From the NCBI GenBank assembly GCA_947498055.1, contig CANMJA010000005.1, positions 62,001-126,000 of the forward strand: a stretch of DNA of 64,000 nt, written 5' to 3'. This DNA is from an uncultured Tenacibaculum sp. (lineage in GTDB: Bacteria; Bacteroidota; Bacteroidia; Flavobacteriales; Flavobacteriaceae). Below are positions 51,976-60,178 of this stretch, in pieces; within the stretch, counting starts at the first letter, position 1, and every line of letters starts with the position of its first letter. The translations under genes were made by a program, and so were the position numbers. The notes beneath the pieces were generated by a model. The model ran no database searches, was not told the DNA's origin, and saw only the letters and a list, made by a program, of their open reading frames with translations.

Positions 51976-52003
51976 TTTCTGTGTTCATTTTAAAACACAG
52001 AAA
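51976..52003. repeat. long inverted repeat 2
   Basis: TTTCTGTGTT and AACACAGAAA, perfect 10-base arms around 8 bases, in the gene-free stretch 51625-52232. Confidence 0.5.
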
Positions 52004-52006
52004 GCT

Positions 52007-52207
52007 AAATAATTTCGTTTTTACACCGCTTTTATATAAGAGCTTTATACATTCTTTCGCATTTTTAATACTTGCTATTACATAAAAATAAATAACCAAC
52101 CTCTATTATAAACCACACATAAATAGGGTTAATTTGCTATATTTGATAACGACAATTCAAATATAAAGAAATAATTTCGTTTATAACAAACAAAAACGAA
52201 ATTATTT
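52007..52207. promoter_or_regulatory. three copies of a 14-base word before the HTH gene
   Basis: AAATAATTTCGTTT occurs at 52007-52020 and 52169-52182 and, inverted (AAACGAAATTATTT), at 52194-52207. The last two form a perfect inverted repeat with an 11-base spacer, 26 bases before the ATG. Likely operator sites, perhaps for the HTH protein itself. Confidence 0.5.
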
Positions 52208-52232
52208 TTAAAACCACGCACAAAAAAGAACA

Positions 52233-52637
52233 ATGCCCGATTTTTACGACAAACTTATTGAGTATAAAAAAGAAAAATCATTAACCTACAAAGAACTAGG
52301 CGCTTTAATTGGGGTAGATGCCGATACCTTTCGAATGGGGGTTAAAAGAAAAAGCTTTAAAGAGGTACGAATAAATAGGTTAAATGCTATAATTAACAAC
52401 GAACATAGTTCTTACACCAACCAACTATCTTTAACTAAAGAAAACGTAACAGTAACATTAGATGAAATGATTGCACATTTTATTGTAAACATAAAAGATA
52501 TTAATGAAATAGGAAAGTTAGATGCTTTAATAAACGCTATTAATACTGTTAAAAACATTGATAAATATAATATTTTACACGATGAAATAGTAAAAATTAA
52601 AGATTTAATTGATAGAAATAAACATATTTTAAAGTAA
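52233..52637 (+). CDS. small XRE-like helix-turn-helix protein
   Basis: A 134-residue protein. Residues about 5-50 form a helix-turn-helix of the Cro/C1 type (LTYKELGALIGVDADTFRMGVKRKSF); the rest is a helical, coiled-coil-like dimerisation part (MIAHFIVNIKDINEIGKLDALINAI to the Lys-rich end). Such small regulators are common in mobile or accessory regions. Three copies of a 14-base word upstream look like its binding sites. It is convergent with three minus-strand genes, ending 3 bases before the nearest. Confidence 0.75.
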   Translation: MPDFYDKLIEYKKEKSLTYKELGALIGVDADTFRMGVKRKSFKEVRINRLNAIINNEHSSYTNQLSLTKENVTVTLDEMIAHFIVNIKDINEIGKLDALINAINTVKNIDKYNILHDEIVKIKDLIDRNKHILK

Positions 52638-52640
52638 TGT

Positions 52641-52859
52641 TTACAAAGTAGGCAAATCAAAAAAAACTTCTTTTAATTGTGCAATCATTTTAGATCTTGC
52701 TTTGTCTTCTTCCTTTTCTAATTCTTCTAACGCTTTTTCGGCTTCATCTATCGATTTTTGTTCTATTATTTCTTCTTGCTCATCGGTTAAAAATTTATCT
52801 TTTCTAATTTTTAAAGCATTTCTGTATTTACTAAACGAGGAGGTTAATTTTTTCATCAT
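52641..52859 (-). CDS. small coiled-coil protein of unknown function
   Basis: A 72-residue, highly charged helical protein (EEIIEQKSIDEAEKALEELE and a Lys-rich N-terminus). No recognised family, signal or membrane helix. It follows the membrane protein gene by 4 bases and is the last of a three-gene minus-strand unit. Confidence 0.6.
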   Translation of the reverse strand: MMKKLTSSFSKYRNALKIRKDKFLTDEQEEIIEQKSIDEAEKALEELEKEEDKARSKMIAQLKEVFFDLPTL

Positions 52860-52863
52860 TTTT

Positions 52864-53679
52864 TTACCCTAGCACCTTATTAATGGTTTCTTTAACATCT
52901 TTGTCAAATTTTTCTGACTCCGATTTAGCTGTTTTCAAACTATCTATCGATTTATCATGTTTTTCTGCATACAATGCTTTTACCAATATGTTTTTATAAT
53001 GGGTAGTTTTAATTCGTAGCACCAAATTAACCAGTGTTTTTATAATAGTTTCTTTTTTAGCGTAGTATTTAATTAAGTTAGACACAAAAAATGTAGCAAT
53101 AACACATAAAACAATTTCTGTAAACACATACGTTTCATTGTAAAAATCGGTAGCTGTTTTAAAAAACAAGTGGTATAGCCAAAACAAACTAACCAAAATA
53201 CCTATGTTAGATATGTATTGGTGCCCTGTTTTTAGTGCTTTCTTATAATCGTCTAACAACGATTTAATAGAAAAATACAAACCCAATAAAATAATACCAA
53301 ATTGCGTAAGCCAAAATTTAAAATTTGTTCTTCCTAAAAAACTATGTTCATGGTTTAATTTTTTCTTTATTTTGGTGTACTCTTGTAGTTTTTTTTGATG
53401 AAGTTTCCACGATTCATTGGAAAGTTTTTTATACTCAGTAATGGTTAAAGTTTTACCTAATTCATTTTTTAAGGAATCTTGTTTAAATTTTCTAGATTTA
53501 ATAATAGGTGTATATTTTTTTTTATGTACTAATAGCTCTTTAGAGTATCTTTTAAAAGGAAAGCTTAATAAAGACATAGTAACTATCATAAAAGCTACCA
53601 TGCCTAAGAGTATTGATTTTATCGTGATACTATTCTTTACCTGCTTCTTGTTCGTCTTCTCCTTGTGTTCCATCATCAT
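52864..53679 (-). CDS. four-helix membrane protein of unknown function
   Basis: A 271-residue protein with transmembrane helices at about 20-45, 122-142, 155-175 and 185-207, a basic coiled segment between the first two, and a helical cytoplasmic tail. No family recognised. Start is one of three adjacent ATGs (53679, 53676, 53673), all inside the upstream lipoprotein gene (overlap 44-50 bases); a later Met would cut the first helix, so the overlap is probably real. Lies in the accessory region beside toxin/immunity genes. Confidence 0.65.
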   Translation of the reverse strand: MMMEHKEKTNKKQVKNSITIKSILLGMVAFMIVTMSLLSFPFKRYSKELLVHKKKYTPIIKSRKFKQDSLKNELGKTLTITEYKKLSNESWKLHQKKLQEYTKIKKKLNHEHSFLGRTNFKFWLTQFGIILLGLYFSIKSLLDDYKKALKTGHQYISNIGILVSLFWLYHLFFKTATDFYNETYVFTEIVLCVIATFFVSNLIKYYAKKETIIKTLVNLVLRIKTTHYKNILVKALYAEKHDKSIDSLKTAKSESEKFDKDVKETINKVLG

Positions 53680-53836
53680 CTGGGTCTGTATAAGATAAAC
53701 CTAGTTTATCGATTATTTCATTTTTATTAGGGGTTAATTCTATATTGGTATCTATTATTTCTTCTGTATTATCTGTACAACTCATAAAAAAAAAGACAGA
53801 ACAAATAACGGCTAATTTTACAACTATTGTTTTCAT
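53630..53836 (-). CDS. small lipoprotein with acidic tail
   Basis: A 68-residue protein: signal ending FFFMSC (lipobox Cys20), then DNTEEIIDTNIEL and an acidic end (DPDDDGTQGEDEQE). No recognised family. It is the first gene of a unit with the membrane protein and coiled-coil genes, the next gene starting inside its 3' end. Confidence 0.65.
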   Translation of the reverse strand: MKTIVVKLAVICSVFFFMSCTDNTEEIIDTNIELTPNKNEIIDKLGLSYTDPDDDGTQGEDEQEAGKE

Positions 53837-53992
53837 AATTTACTGTATTTAAATGTTTACTAAATAAGTAAATATATGTTATAAATTTCAGCAGTTTAAA
53901 CAGATAGATAAAAATAATACACTAACAAACATAACAGTTTTTAAAAATAAAAACGAACAAAAAAACAACTATTATTCTTTTTTTTTATATTT

Positions 53993-54029
53993 CTAAGGGT
54001 TTACCCTTAGAAGTTTCAGGGTAAACCCT
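53993..54029. repeat. nested palindromes
   Basis: CTAAGGGTTTACCCTTAG (53993-54010) is itself palindromic, as is AGGGTAAACCCT (54018-54029), and the two also pair with each other as a 12-base inverted repeat. It lies upstream of the lipoprotein operon. It could form a cruciform or serve as a dimer-of-dimers operator. Confidence 0.5.
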
Positions 54030-54128
54030 AACGAACATTTACACTAAAAAGCGAACAAAACAAATAATTATAACATGTACACAAATTTGTACACTTCTTT
54101 TTTGTTTTATTTTTTGAGCTCAGCATAT

Positions 54129-54232
54129 CTCGAAAATACTTTTCGAGTTGATTACGAGTAATGGATAACAAACATATAGAGAAACTATTTAAGTGTAGTT
54201 TTATAGAGAACGGCTGCAAACCTGCTCTATCT
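54129..54232. repeat. structured interspersed repeat, copy B (REP-like)
   Basis: Same layout as copy A: hairpin CTCGAAAA-TAC-TTTTCGAG (54129-54147), GATTACGAGTAA, AGAGAAACTATTT, and an end GCTCTATCTG. The stem differs from copy A by a paired change (G-C to A-T), so pairing is kept. The second hairpin is degraded. Any short reading frame across it is probably not a gene. Confidence 0.6.
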
Positions 54233-54308
54233 GAAACTATAAATATTTTTTAGAGTCTTAAAAACTTTCTTTTTTTCAATTTTTAATTGCTGTTTATTAT
54301 CGGTTATG

Positions 54309-54443
54309 TTACTTATTAATGGCATTTTGTATTGCCGTTAATTTAGTTTGTAAACTTTTAACCTTAGCAGTAAGTATTGTTTGTTTGTGTAAAGATGTTT
54401 CGGTTAGTTTTTGTTGTAATTGCTTTATTATGGGAAGAGTTGC
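54309..54443 (-). pseudogene. C-terminal coiled-coil remnant
   Basis: A 44-codon minus-strand frame without a start, just after an in-frame TAG: IIKQLQQKLTETSLHKQ, TAKVKSLQTKLTAIQNAINK, TAA. Coding-like heptads suggest the tail of a lost gene at the right edge of the accessory region. Confidence 0.35.
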
Positions 54444-54468
54444 CTAATCGTAGATTTCTGCACGTTTT

Positions 54469-55212
54469 TTAATCGAGTATTATTTCTCCTGTACAAATTT
54501 TAGCGGCTAATTCACAATGCAAATCGGTAGTGTCATATAAGGTAATGCCTTTTACATCTTCTTGTGAAACTAACATTTTAATTTCAGTACAACCTAATAT
54601 AATGCCTTCAGCACCTTTATTAGAGAGGTTGTTAATTACCTTGATATAATATTCTTTTGAAGATTGTATAAATTTATGGTGTGTTAATTCATCAAAAATA
54701 ATTCTATCCACTTCTTTTTTTTCAGTTTCATTTGGACTTATTAATTCAATTCCGAATTCTTTGTAAGCATTTACGTAAAATTGGTCATTCATTACAGGGT
54801 ATGTTCCTAGCATTCCAATTCTCGTTTTTCCGTGTGATTTAATTTCTTTAGAAACAGTTTCAAAAATATCAATGAAGGGTATAGATACCGCTTCTTTTAT
54901 CTGTTTTCTAACTTTATGCATTGTATTTGTGCCTAGAAAAAGACAAATAGCTCCAGCATTTTCTAAACGTTTTGCTTTATTAACTAAATATTCAGCGGCT
55001 TCGTCCCAGTTACTAGTTCTAACATATTTTTCAATATTAGCAAAGTTTACACTGCAAATTAGCATTTCGGCAATATTATGTCCGCCTTTTAAATCTTTTA
55101 CTTTTTGATTAATTAGGTTGTAATATTCTCCAGTAGCAGCTGAACTCATGCCTCCTAGAATCCCAATAGTTTTTAATTCGTCTGTTTTCATTTTCATAAT
55201 GTTTGGTAACAA
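54469..55212 (-). CDS. aspartate/glutamate racemase-family protein lacking one catalytic Cys
   Basis: A 247-residue protein of the Asp/Glu racemase superfamily (RacX/YgeA group): TIGILGGMSSAATGEYYNLIN near the start, TRIGMLGTYPVM in the middle, IILGCTEIKMLV near the end. The second catalytic Cys is present (GCTE), but the first, which in YgeA-type racemases lies in CTNTMHK, is Gly here (LGTNTMHKV). One-base racemisation or a lyase/decarboxylase-like activity is possible. Start may be 55197 (MKMKTDELK) instead of 55212. Monocistronic. Confidence 0.87.
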   Translation of the reverse strand: MLPNIMKMKTDELKTIGILGGMSSAATGEYYNLINQKVKDLKGGHNIAEMLICSVNFANIEKYVRTSNWDEAAEYLVNKAKRLENAGAICLFLGTNTMHKVRKQIKEAVSIPFIDIFETVSKEIKSHGKTRIGMLGTYPVMNDQFYVNAYKEFGIELISPNETEKKEVDRIIFDELTHHKFIQSSKEYYIKVINNLSNKGAEGIILGCTEIKMLVSQEDVKGITLYDTTDLHCELAAKICTGEIILD

Positions 55213-55304
55213 TTAAATAAACACCATTGTATTTATTACTAATACAACTTTATAAAAATACATAAACTTATATAATTAGTAGATCGTTTTAATCATGAAT
55301 TAGT

Positions 55305-55340
55305 ATAAAAAAAAGTGAACTTAGTTAAAAGTTCACTTTA
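55305..55340 (-). terminator. intrinsic terminator after the PiT gene
   Basis: Minus-strand AGTGAAC / GTTCACT stem (55314-55337) followed by eight T. Confidence 0.75.
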
Positions 55341-55387
55341 TATTTTTGACAAAAACTGTCAACCTTACTTTAGGAAGACTCTCTTTT

Positions 55388-57643
55388 TTATTTTACTTCA
55401 ACAGATTTTGTGCTTATATAAAATTCATTATAATTATCTAAAAGACTAATTAAACCAGAAACTAAATCTTGAGTTTCTAATAAAATACTAAAATATAAAG
55501 TAGTGTTTTTGGCACTCGTTTCGTCTGTTCTAATTCTGTCTACTTGTCTTTCTATAGATTTAGATACATCATTTAATAACTCTTTTTTCTCTGCTAAAAT
55601 GAGGACTAGATTATCAAAAGATTTTGTTTCAAAAGTATCGCTAATGTTTTCTAATAAAGCAGAAAGTGTATTGTCGATACCTTTTAAATCTTTTAACTGA
55701 GACTTTTTAAGATTTTTATGATTGTTGTTTACGTGTGTGTATGTTGCTTTAGAAATATAGCTGATAGATTGTGCTACGTCTTGTAAATAGCCTAAAATTA
55801 AAATATAAAATTTACTTGCTTGTACAGAAGAATCGTCTAAAGATTTTATAAAATAGAAGACACCGTTTTTTAAAGTTTCAATTTCATCGTTTAATCTTAA
55901 AACGTGTTTTTCTGTTTTTCTAAGTTTATTTAAATCATGATTTGCTAAATCATTAACCACATTAGAGTATAATTTATTAACTCTTCCTGCTACACTAGCT
56001 ATATGACCAGAACTTTCTTCAATTACTTCGTTTATAGAAATTAATTCGGCACGTTCTACAAATTGTTGTTCCTTTTTTTCTTTTGATTTTTTAGAGTACT
56101 GTAAAGAGGTTCTAACTAGCATTAAAATAACCACTAAAAGTAACACAGGAATCATAGAAATGTGCCAGCTTATTAAATAAGCTACAATACCTGCTGCAGT
56201 AAAAGCGATAATAGCAGTTAAAAACCAACCACCAATTACATTTAAAACTCCAGCAACTCTGTACACTGCGCTTTCACGTCCCCAAGCTCTATCTGCTAAA
56301 GAAGTACCCATTGCAACCATAAAAGTAACATAGGTTGTAGATAATGGTAACTTCATAGAAGTAGCTATAGAAATTAAAACACTTGCCATAATTAAATTTA
56401 CAGCAGCTCTAACTAAATCGAAAGCGGGTAGTTCGTATGTTTTATCTTTTGGTAGCTTTACTACTGGTTTTTCAAACTTAGAGTTAATATATTTTTGTGT
56501 TTTTAACGGTATTAAACGATTAAAACCGTAATTAATAAACATAGCAGATCTAACTACAATTCGAGATAGATTATTGGGTTTAAATTTTTCTTGACCATCT
56601 CCTTGTCTAGATAAATTAATTCCTGTTTCTATAACAGCACGCGCTTTCTTAGATCTCCATAAAGTGATTACCATAATAGCACCAGCAGCGAATAATAATA
56701 ATATATTAGAAGGTACTTTTTCATTTAAAACACCCATAGAAAATTTATTAGCAGCATCTCCAGAAGCTTGCCAGGCATCATAAGAATTCAAAGCAGCTAT
56801 AGGTACTCCAATAAAATTTACTAGGTCGTTACCAGCAAAAGCCATAGCTAATGAAAAAGTTCCTACGGCTACAATTAAAGTTAGTATGTTTACTTTAAGA
56901 AACTTTATAAAACCGTAAGATAAAGCAGACCAAAAAGCAAAACTTCCTGCGATTAATGCTACTGAATTTCCTTCAATAATACCTTTTAAATTGCTATAAA
57001 TAGGTGTTCCTTTTAAACCTTTAATGATAATAAAATAAGTAATGGCTGTAAGAGCAAAACCGCCAAATAGAGCATGTATGTATAAAGGTCTTTTTTCAAA
57101 ATCAAAAGAGTAAATTAATCTTGAGAAATATTGTACAATTGCTCCTACGCTAAATGCAACAACAACAGATAATACAATTCCTATAATTATTTTAGTGGCA
57201 GTTTCATAATTTATATAATTCCAAATTTCTGTAACAGACTGGTCCGTTCCAGAAATTTTAATTAAAGCAATAGCTACTGCAGCACCTAATAATTCAAAAA
57301 CAATAGATACCGTAGTAGATGTAGGCATCCCTAAAGAGTTAAAAATATCTAAGAGCAAAATATCTGTAATCATCACGGCCATAAAAATGTACATGATTTC
57401 TTCAAACATAAACATGTTTGGATTAAAAATTCCTTTTCTCGCTACTTCCATCATTCCACTAGAAGTTGCGGCTCCGAAGAAAACCCCAACACTAGCAATA
57501 ATCATAATTGTTTTAATTGGTATTGCTTTAGAACCAATTGCAGAATTTAAAAAATTTACAGCATCATTACTAACCCCAACTACTAAATCTAATATTGCAA
57601 GAGCAGCCAATGCTACTAACATTAAAATATAAGGATCTCCCAT
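55388..57643 (-). CDS. PiT-family inorganic phosphate transporter with PhoU-like tail
   Basis: A 751-residue sodium- or proton-phosphate symporter. The N-terminal PiT repeat has the signature GVSNDAVNFLNSAIGSKA, a second one AGNDLVNFIGVPIAAL; about 12 transmembrane helices lie in residues 1-520, interrupted by a cytoplasmic loop (about 335-410). The C-terminal 200 residues are helical and PhoU-like (VNKLYSNVVNDLANHDLN, ILGYLQDVAQSISYISK). Most PiT proteins are shorter, with PhoU/DUF47 encoded separately; here the regulator is fused. A metallophosphoesterase gene lies upstream. Confidence 0.92.
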   Translation of the reverse strand: MGDPYILMLVALAALAILDLVVGVSNDAVNFLNSAIGSKAIPIKTIMIIASVGVFFGAATSSGMMEVARKGIFNPNMFMFEEIMYIFMAVMITDILLLDIFNSLGMPTSTTVSIVFELLGAAVAIALIKISGTDQSVTEIWNYINYETATKIIIGIVLSVVVAFSVGAIVQYFSRLIYSFDFEKRPLYIHALFGGFALTAITYFIIIKGLKGTPIYSNLKGIIEGNSVALIAGSFAFWSALSYGFIKFLKVNILTLIVAVGTFSLAMAFAGNDLVNFIGVPIAALNSYDAWQASGDAANKFSMGVLNEKVPSNILLLFAAGAIMVITLWRSKKARAVIETGINLSRQGDGQEKFKPNNLSRIVVRSAMFINYGFNRLIPLKTQKYINSKFEKPVVKLPKDKTYELPAFDLVRAAVNLIMASVLISIATSMKLPLSTTYVTFMVAMGTSLADRAWGRESAVYRVAGVLNVIGGWFLTAIIAFTAAGIVAYLISWHISMIPVLLLVVILMLVRTSLQYSKKSKEKKEQQFVERAELISINEVIEESSGHIASVAGRVNKLYSNVVNDLANHDLNKLRKTEKHVLRLNDEIETLKNGVFYFIKSLDDSSVQASKFYILILGYLQDVAQSISYISKATYTHVNNNHKNLKKSQLKDLKGIDNTLSALLENISDTFETKSFDNLVLILAEKKELLNDVSKSIERQVDRIRTDETSAKNTTLYFSILLETQDLVSGLISLLDNYNEFYISTKSVEVK

Positions 57644-57671
57644 ACCTACCTTCTAAGTTATTTAAACTTGG

Positions 57672-57679
57672 CAAATGTA
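57672..57679 (-). promoter_or_regulatory. -7 promoter element of the PiT gene
   Basis: Minus-strand TACATTTG fits TAnnTTTG, 28 bases before the ATG. Confidence 0.5.
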
Positions 57680-57726
57680 TAAACCAGCATTTATGGGTAT
57701 GTTATGTAATTGTTATGAAATGCGAT

Positions 57727-58614
57727 TTATCCAATATAATGAGAAATACTTTGAGAAGCTTCTAAAACCTTTCTAACTATCTGCATAGTACCATCTTTAT
57801 GGGTGATCACATACCATTTTATTAAGGTTATTTGATTGTTTTCAATTTCTAAACCAGTAATACATCTTGGGTGCACGCAACTTCCGTCGTTAAAATATGG
57901 AAGTTCATCAGGTTTTGGAAATCTAGGACGGTGAGTATGCCCTGTAATTACCATCTGATTTTTGTTTTTTCGAATCCATTTTTCGATGTGCTTTTCTACT
58001 TTAATTAATTCTTTGAAGTTTTGAGCAGGACTCGTAGGATCTCTTACACCAATAATCTGTAAAGGTTTCCATAAAACTTTTACCAAAAACTTACTAAATC
58101 GCCAAAAAACATAATTAAACCAATCTGCTTGATGACCATGTAATAAAAAAATGGATTTTCCTTGGTTATCTTCTAATCGTATGGCTTCAGAAAAAGAAAC
58201 ATTGGGCATTAATTCTTTTTCTTTACCCGAAGAAGATTCGTAGTAATAAGCAAGGTTTTTAGTCACATTTTTAGGGTTTTTATAATCCATATCATGATTT
58301 CCCCAGATAAAATGCAACTGATTATTTTCATGAAATTTTTTTAGCAAAAGATACGTGTCTTTATTAGCTCTAAAAATAGTAGTAAACTTATTTTCCCATA
58401 ATTCATCGCCATCTCCTAATTCTATATAAGTAAATCCATCTGTTAAATATTGAGATAATGCATAATTATATATTTTTCTATTGTGCGCAAAATCATCGGC
58501 AAAACTATTATCTCCTCTATGACAATCTGAAAATAAGACATATTTAGACTCCTCATTTAATGGGAGTTTTTTGGCATTTTTATAAGCTCTAGTAATTCTA
58601 CTATTTGCAGACAT
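57727..58614 (-). CDS. metallophosphoesterase, calcineurin-like
   Basis: A 295-residue enzyme with the full two-metal site: FSDCHRGDN (DxH), LGDGDELWE (GDxxD-like), WGNHDMDY (GNHD), LLHGHQADW and TGHTHRPRF (GHTH). The set resembles LpxH and other UDP-diacylglucosamine pyrophosphatases, but the length and insert (YYYESSSGKEKELMP) fit a flavobacterial group of unknown substrate. No signal peptide, so it acts in the cytoplasm or at the membrane face. Next to the phosphate transporter. Confidence 0.9.
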   Translation of the reverse strand: MSANSRITRAYKNAKKLPLNEESKYVLFSDCHRGDNSFADDFAHNRKIYNYALSQYLTDGFTYIELGDGDELWENKFTTIFRANKDTYLLLKKFHENNQLHFIWGNHDMDYKNPKNVTKNLAYYYESSSGKEKELMPNVSFSEAIRLEDNQGKSIFLLHGHQADWFNYVFWRFSKFLVKVLWKPLQIIGVRDPTSPAQNFKELIKVEKHIEKWIRKNKNQMVITGHTHRPRFPKPDELPYFNDGSCVHPRCITGLEIENNQITLIKWYVITHKDGTMQIVRKVLEASQSISHYIG

Positions 58615-58694
58615 TGTTTTCGTTTTACTAGATAAAGATGCATAAAAAAAGACAATGATTAAAAAGTTTGTTTAAAAATAGTCTAATGGAAGAG

Positions 58695-58729
58695 CAAACC
58701 TCACCCGTTTTAAAAACGAGCAAGGTTTG
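58695..58729 (-). terminator. possible terminator after the DUF5689 gene
   Basis: CAAACCT / AGGTTTG outer arms and CGTTTT / AAAACG inner arms form a nested hairpin, but no T-run follows on the minus strand. Confidence 0.35.
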
Positions 58730-58748
58730 ATTTTAAAGGGAAGTTAAC

Positions 58749-60170
58749 TTATTTAACAACCACTTTAATATTATCTATTTCATAAGTACCATCATTTTCT
58801 TCGTCTCCGCTTCCAGTATATTTAAAAGCAATATGTGCATTGCCAGAGTAAGAAGATAAATCAATATCTCCAGAGCGAACCCAATTAGAAAAAAGTTCTC
58901 TGTTATTTACAACATGTGCAGGCAATTTTTCCCATGTTGCTTTTGCTATATTTATGTTTTCTCCGTCCCAATTGGTAGAAATTAAAACCTCTAATTCACT
59001 TTTATCAGGAAAAGTATTAGAAGATTCGAAAGAAAAGAATTCCCTATCGGTATTGTTTAAATTGATAGAAGGAGTAATTAACCAAGAGATAGAACTTGGA
59101 TTTCTTGATGCAAACGAACCAATTTTTACAGCTCTACTATTAGTGTCGTCATCATCGTATGTTTTAAATAATTTGGTTCCTTCTTGGTTAAAGTTAGTCC
59201 AACCAGAGGCATTAAAATTACCAGTACCAGTAGTTGTTTCAAAATCTTCATTTATAATTGTTGTAAACGTGTTACTATCTAATGTTTCACATGTACTATC
59301 GTTGAATACAAGATCGTCAAAGCTATTTAGAACTAATACAAAATTATCTCCTCTAAAATCTTTCGTGACTATTGCTTCTATAAAACCACCACCAGATGGA
59401 AGTAAGGAGCTCGAAAATAAAGCAAACGTACTTGTTTCTATGGTTGTTTTATCAAAACTAAAACCGTTACAAGTTAACATCTGTCTTTGTGTATCAAAAT
59501 CATCCTTATTATCTACGATAGATTGATTAATCAATTCATCAGTAAAAAAAGCATTCTCTATTCTAACAAATGTACCTATGTTTTTGTCGCTAATTTCTGG
59601 TGCTATGATGGTATTAGGAATTATAGTTTCTGTTATTGCCGATCTTAAAAAATGATTGTTTAGTTGATTTTGAGATAGCACATCGATTTCTTTCGTGTCG
59701 ATTGTTTTAATTTTACCTCCAATAGCAACAATACCATCTCCAGAATTTGTTTCTCCTAGGTATAAATCTTTTAAGTGTATGTATACTTCTCTACCTTTGT
59801 TATATTTGGTATGACTATTTCTTAAATTTAATGCGATTTTTATGCCAGCAGTTGGATTTTCTGGGCTATCTTGAATATATATTTCTTGAAAAAAGTTTTG
59901 ATTTATATCCGTAGAGGTTACATATCCTTTTATTACATCATTTTTATTTATCAATAAAGGAAGATCTCCAGAAGTAAACCTGGTTTTTAAATCGGCAAAG
60001 CTAATTAAATTCCAGTTAGAATTGTTTTGAATGCTGTCTAAAATACGGTTTAAGTTAGTGTTCATTTCTTCGCCAGAAGGTGTTGGTACCTCAAATTCAT
60101 TATTTAAACAAGATGTTAGTATGATGGTGATAAGAATAGTTAGTATTGTTCTCATAGTTTTTGTTTTCAC
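58749..60170 (-). CDS. DUF5689 lipoprotein
   Basis: A 473-residue surface lipoprotein (signal MKTKTMRTILTILITIILTSC, Cys21). DUF5689, an OB-fold-like domain, covers about 50-290 (DVIKGYVTSTDINQNFFQEIYIQD, IKIALNLRNSHTKYNKGREVYI). A C-terminal choice-of-anchor J-type beta sandwich (about 305-473) has INEDFETTTGTGNF and AFKYTGSGDEENDGTYEIDNIKV. DUF5689 proteins accompany TBDRs, as here: the receptor gene ends 9 bases upstream. With a secreted nuclease-like protein encoded divergently, it may help capture nucleic acid or phosphoesters (inference). Confidence 0.88.
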   Translation of the reverse strand: MKTKTMRTILTILITIILTSCLNNEFEVPTPSGEEMNTNLNRILDSIQNNSNWNLISFADLKTRFTSGDLPLLINKNDVIKGYVTSTDINQNFFQEIYIQDSPENPTAGIKIALNLRNSHTKYNKGREVYIHLKDLYLGETNSGDGIVAIGGKIKTIDTKEIDVLSQNQLNNHFLRSAITETIIPNTIIAPEISDKNIGTFVRIENAFFTDELINQSIVDNKDDFDTQRQMLTCNGFSFDKTTIETSTFALFSSSLLPSGGGFIEAIVTKDFRGDNFVLVLNSFDDLVFNDSTCETLDSNTFTTIINEDFETTTGTGNFNASGWTNFNQEGTKLFKTYDDDDTNSRAVKIGSFASRNPSSISWLITPSINLNNTDREFFSFESSNTFPDKSELEVLISTNWDGENINIAKATWEKLPAHVVNNRELFSNWVRSGDIDLSSYSGNAHIAFKYTGSGDEENDGTYEIDNIKVVVK

Positions 60171-60178
60171 AGATTTTA

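Noticed and set aside
54028..54219. A 63-codon open frame on the minus strand
   Set aside because: It runs through the REP-like repeat copy B and the nested palindromes; its apparent protein similarity to copy A follows from the shared DNA repeat, so I do not call it a gene.
59000..59526. A long plus-strand frame (58954-59526)
   Set aside because: Antisense to the DUF5689 lipoprotein, whose lipobox, domains and operon position are clear.
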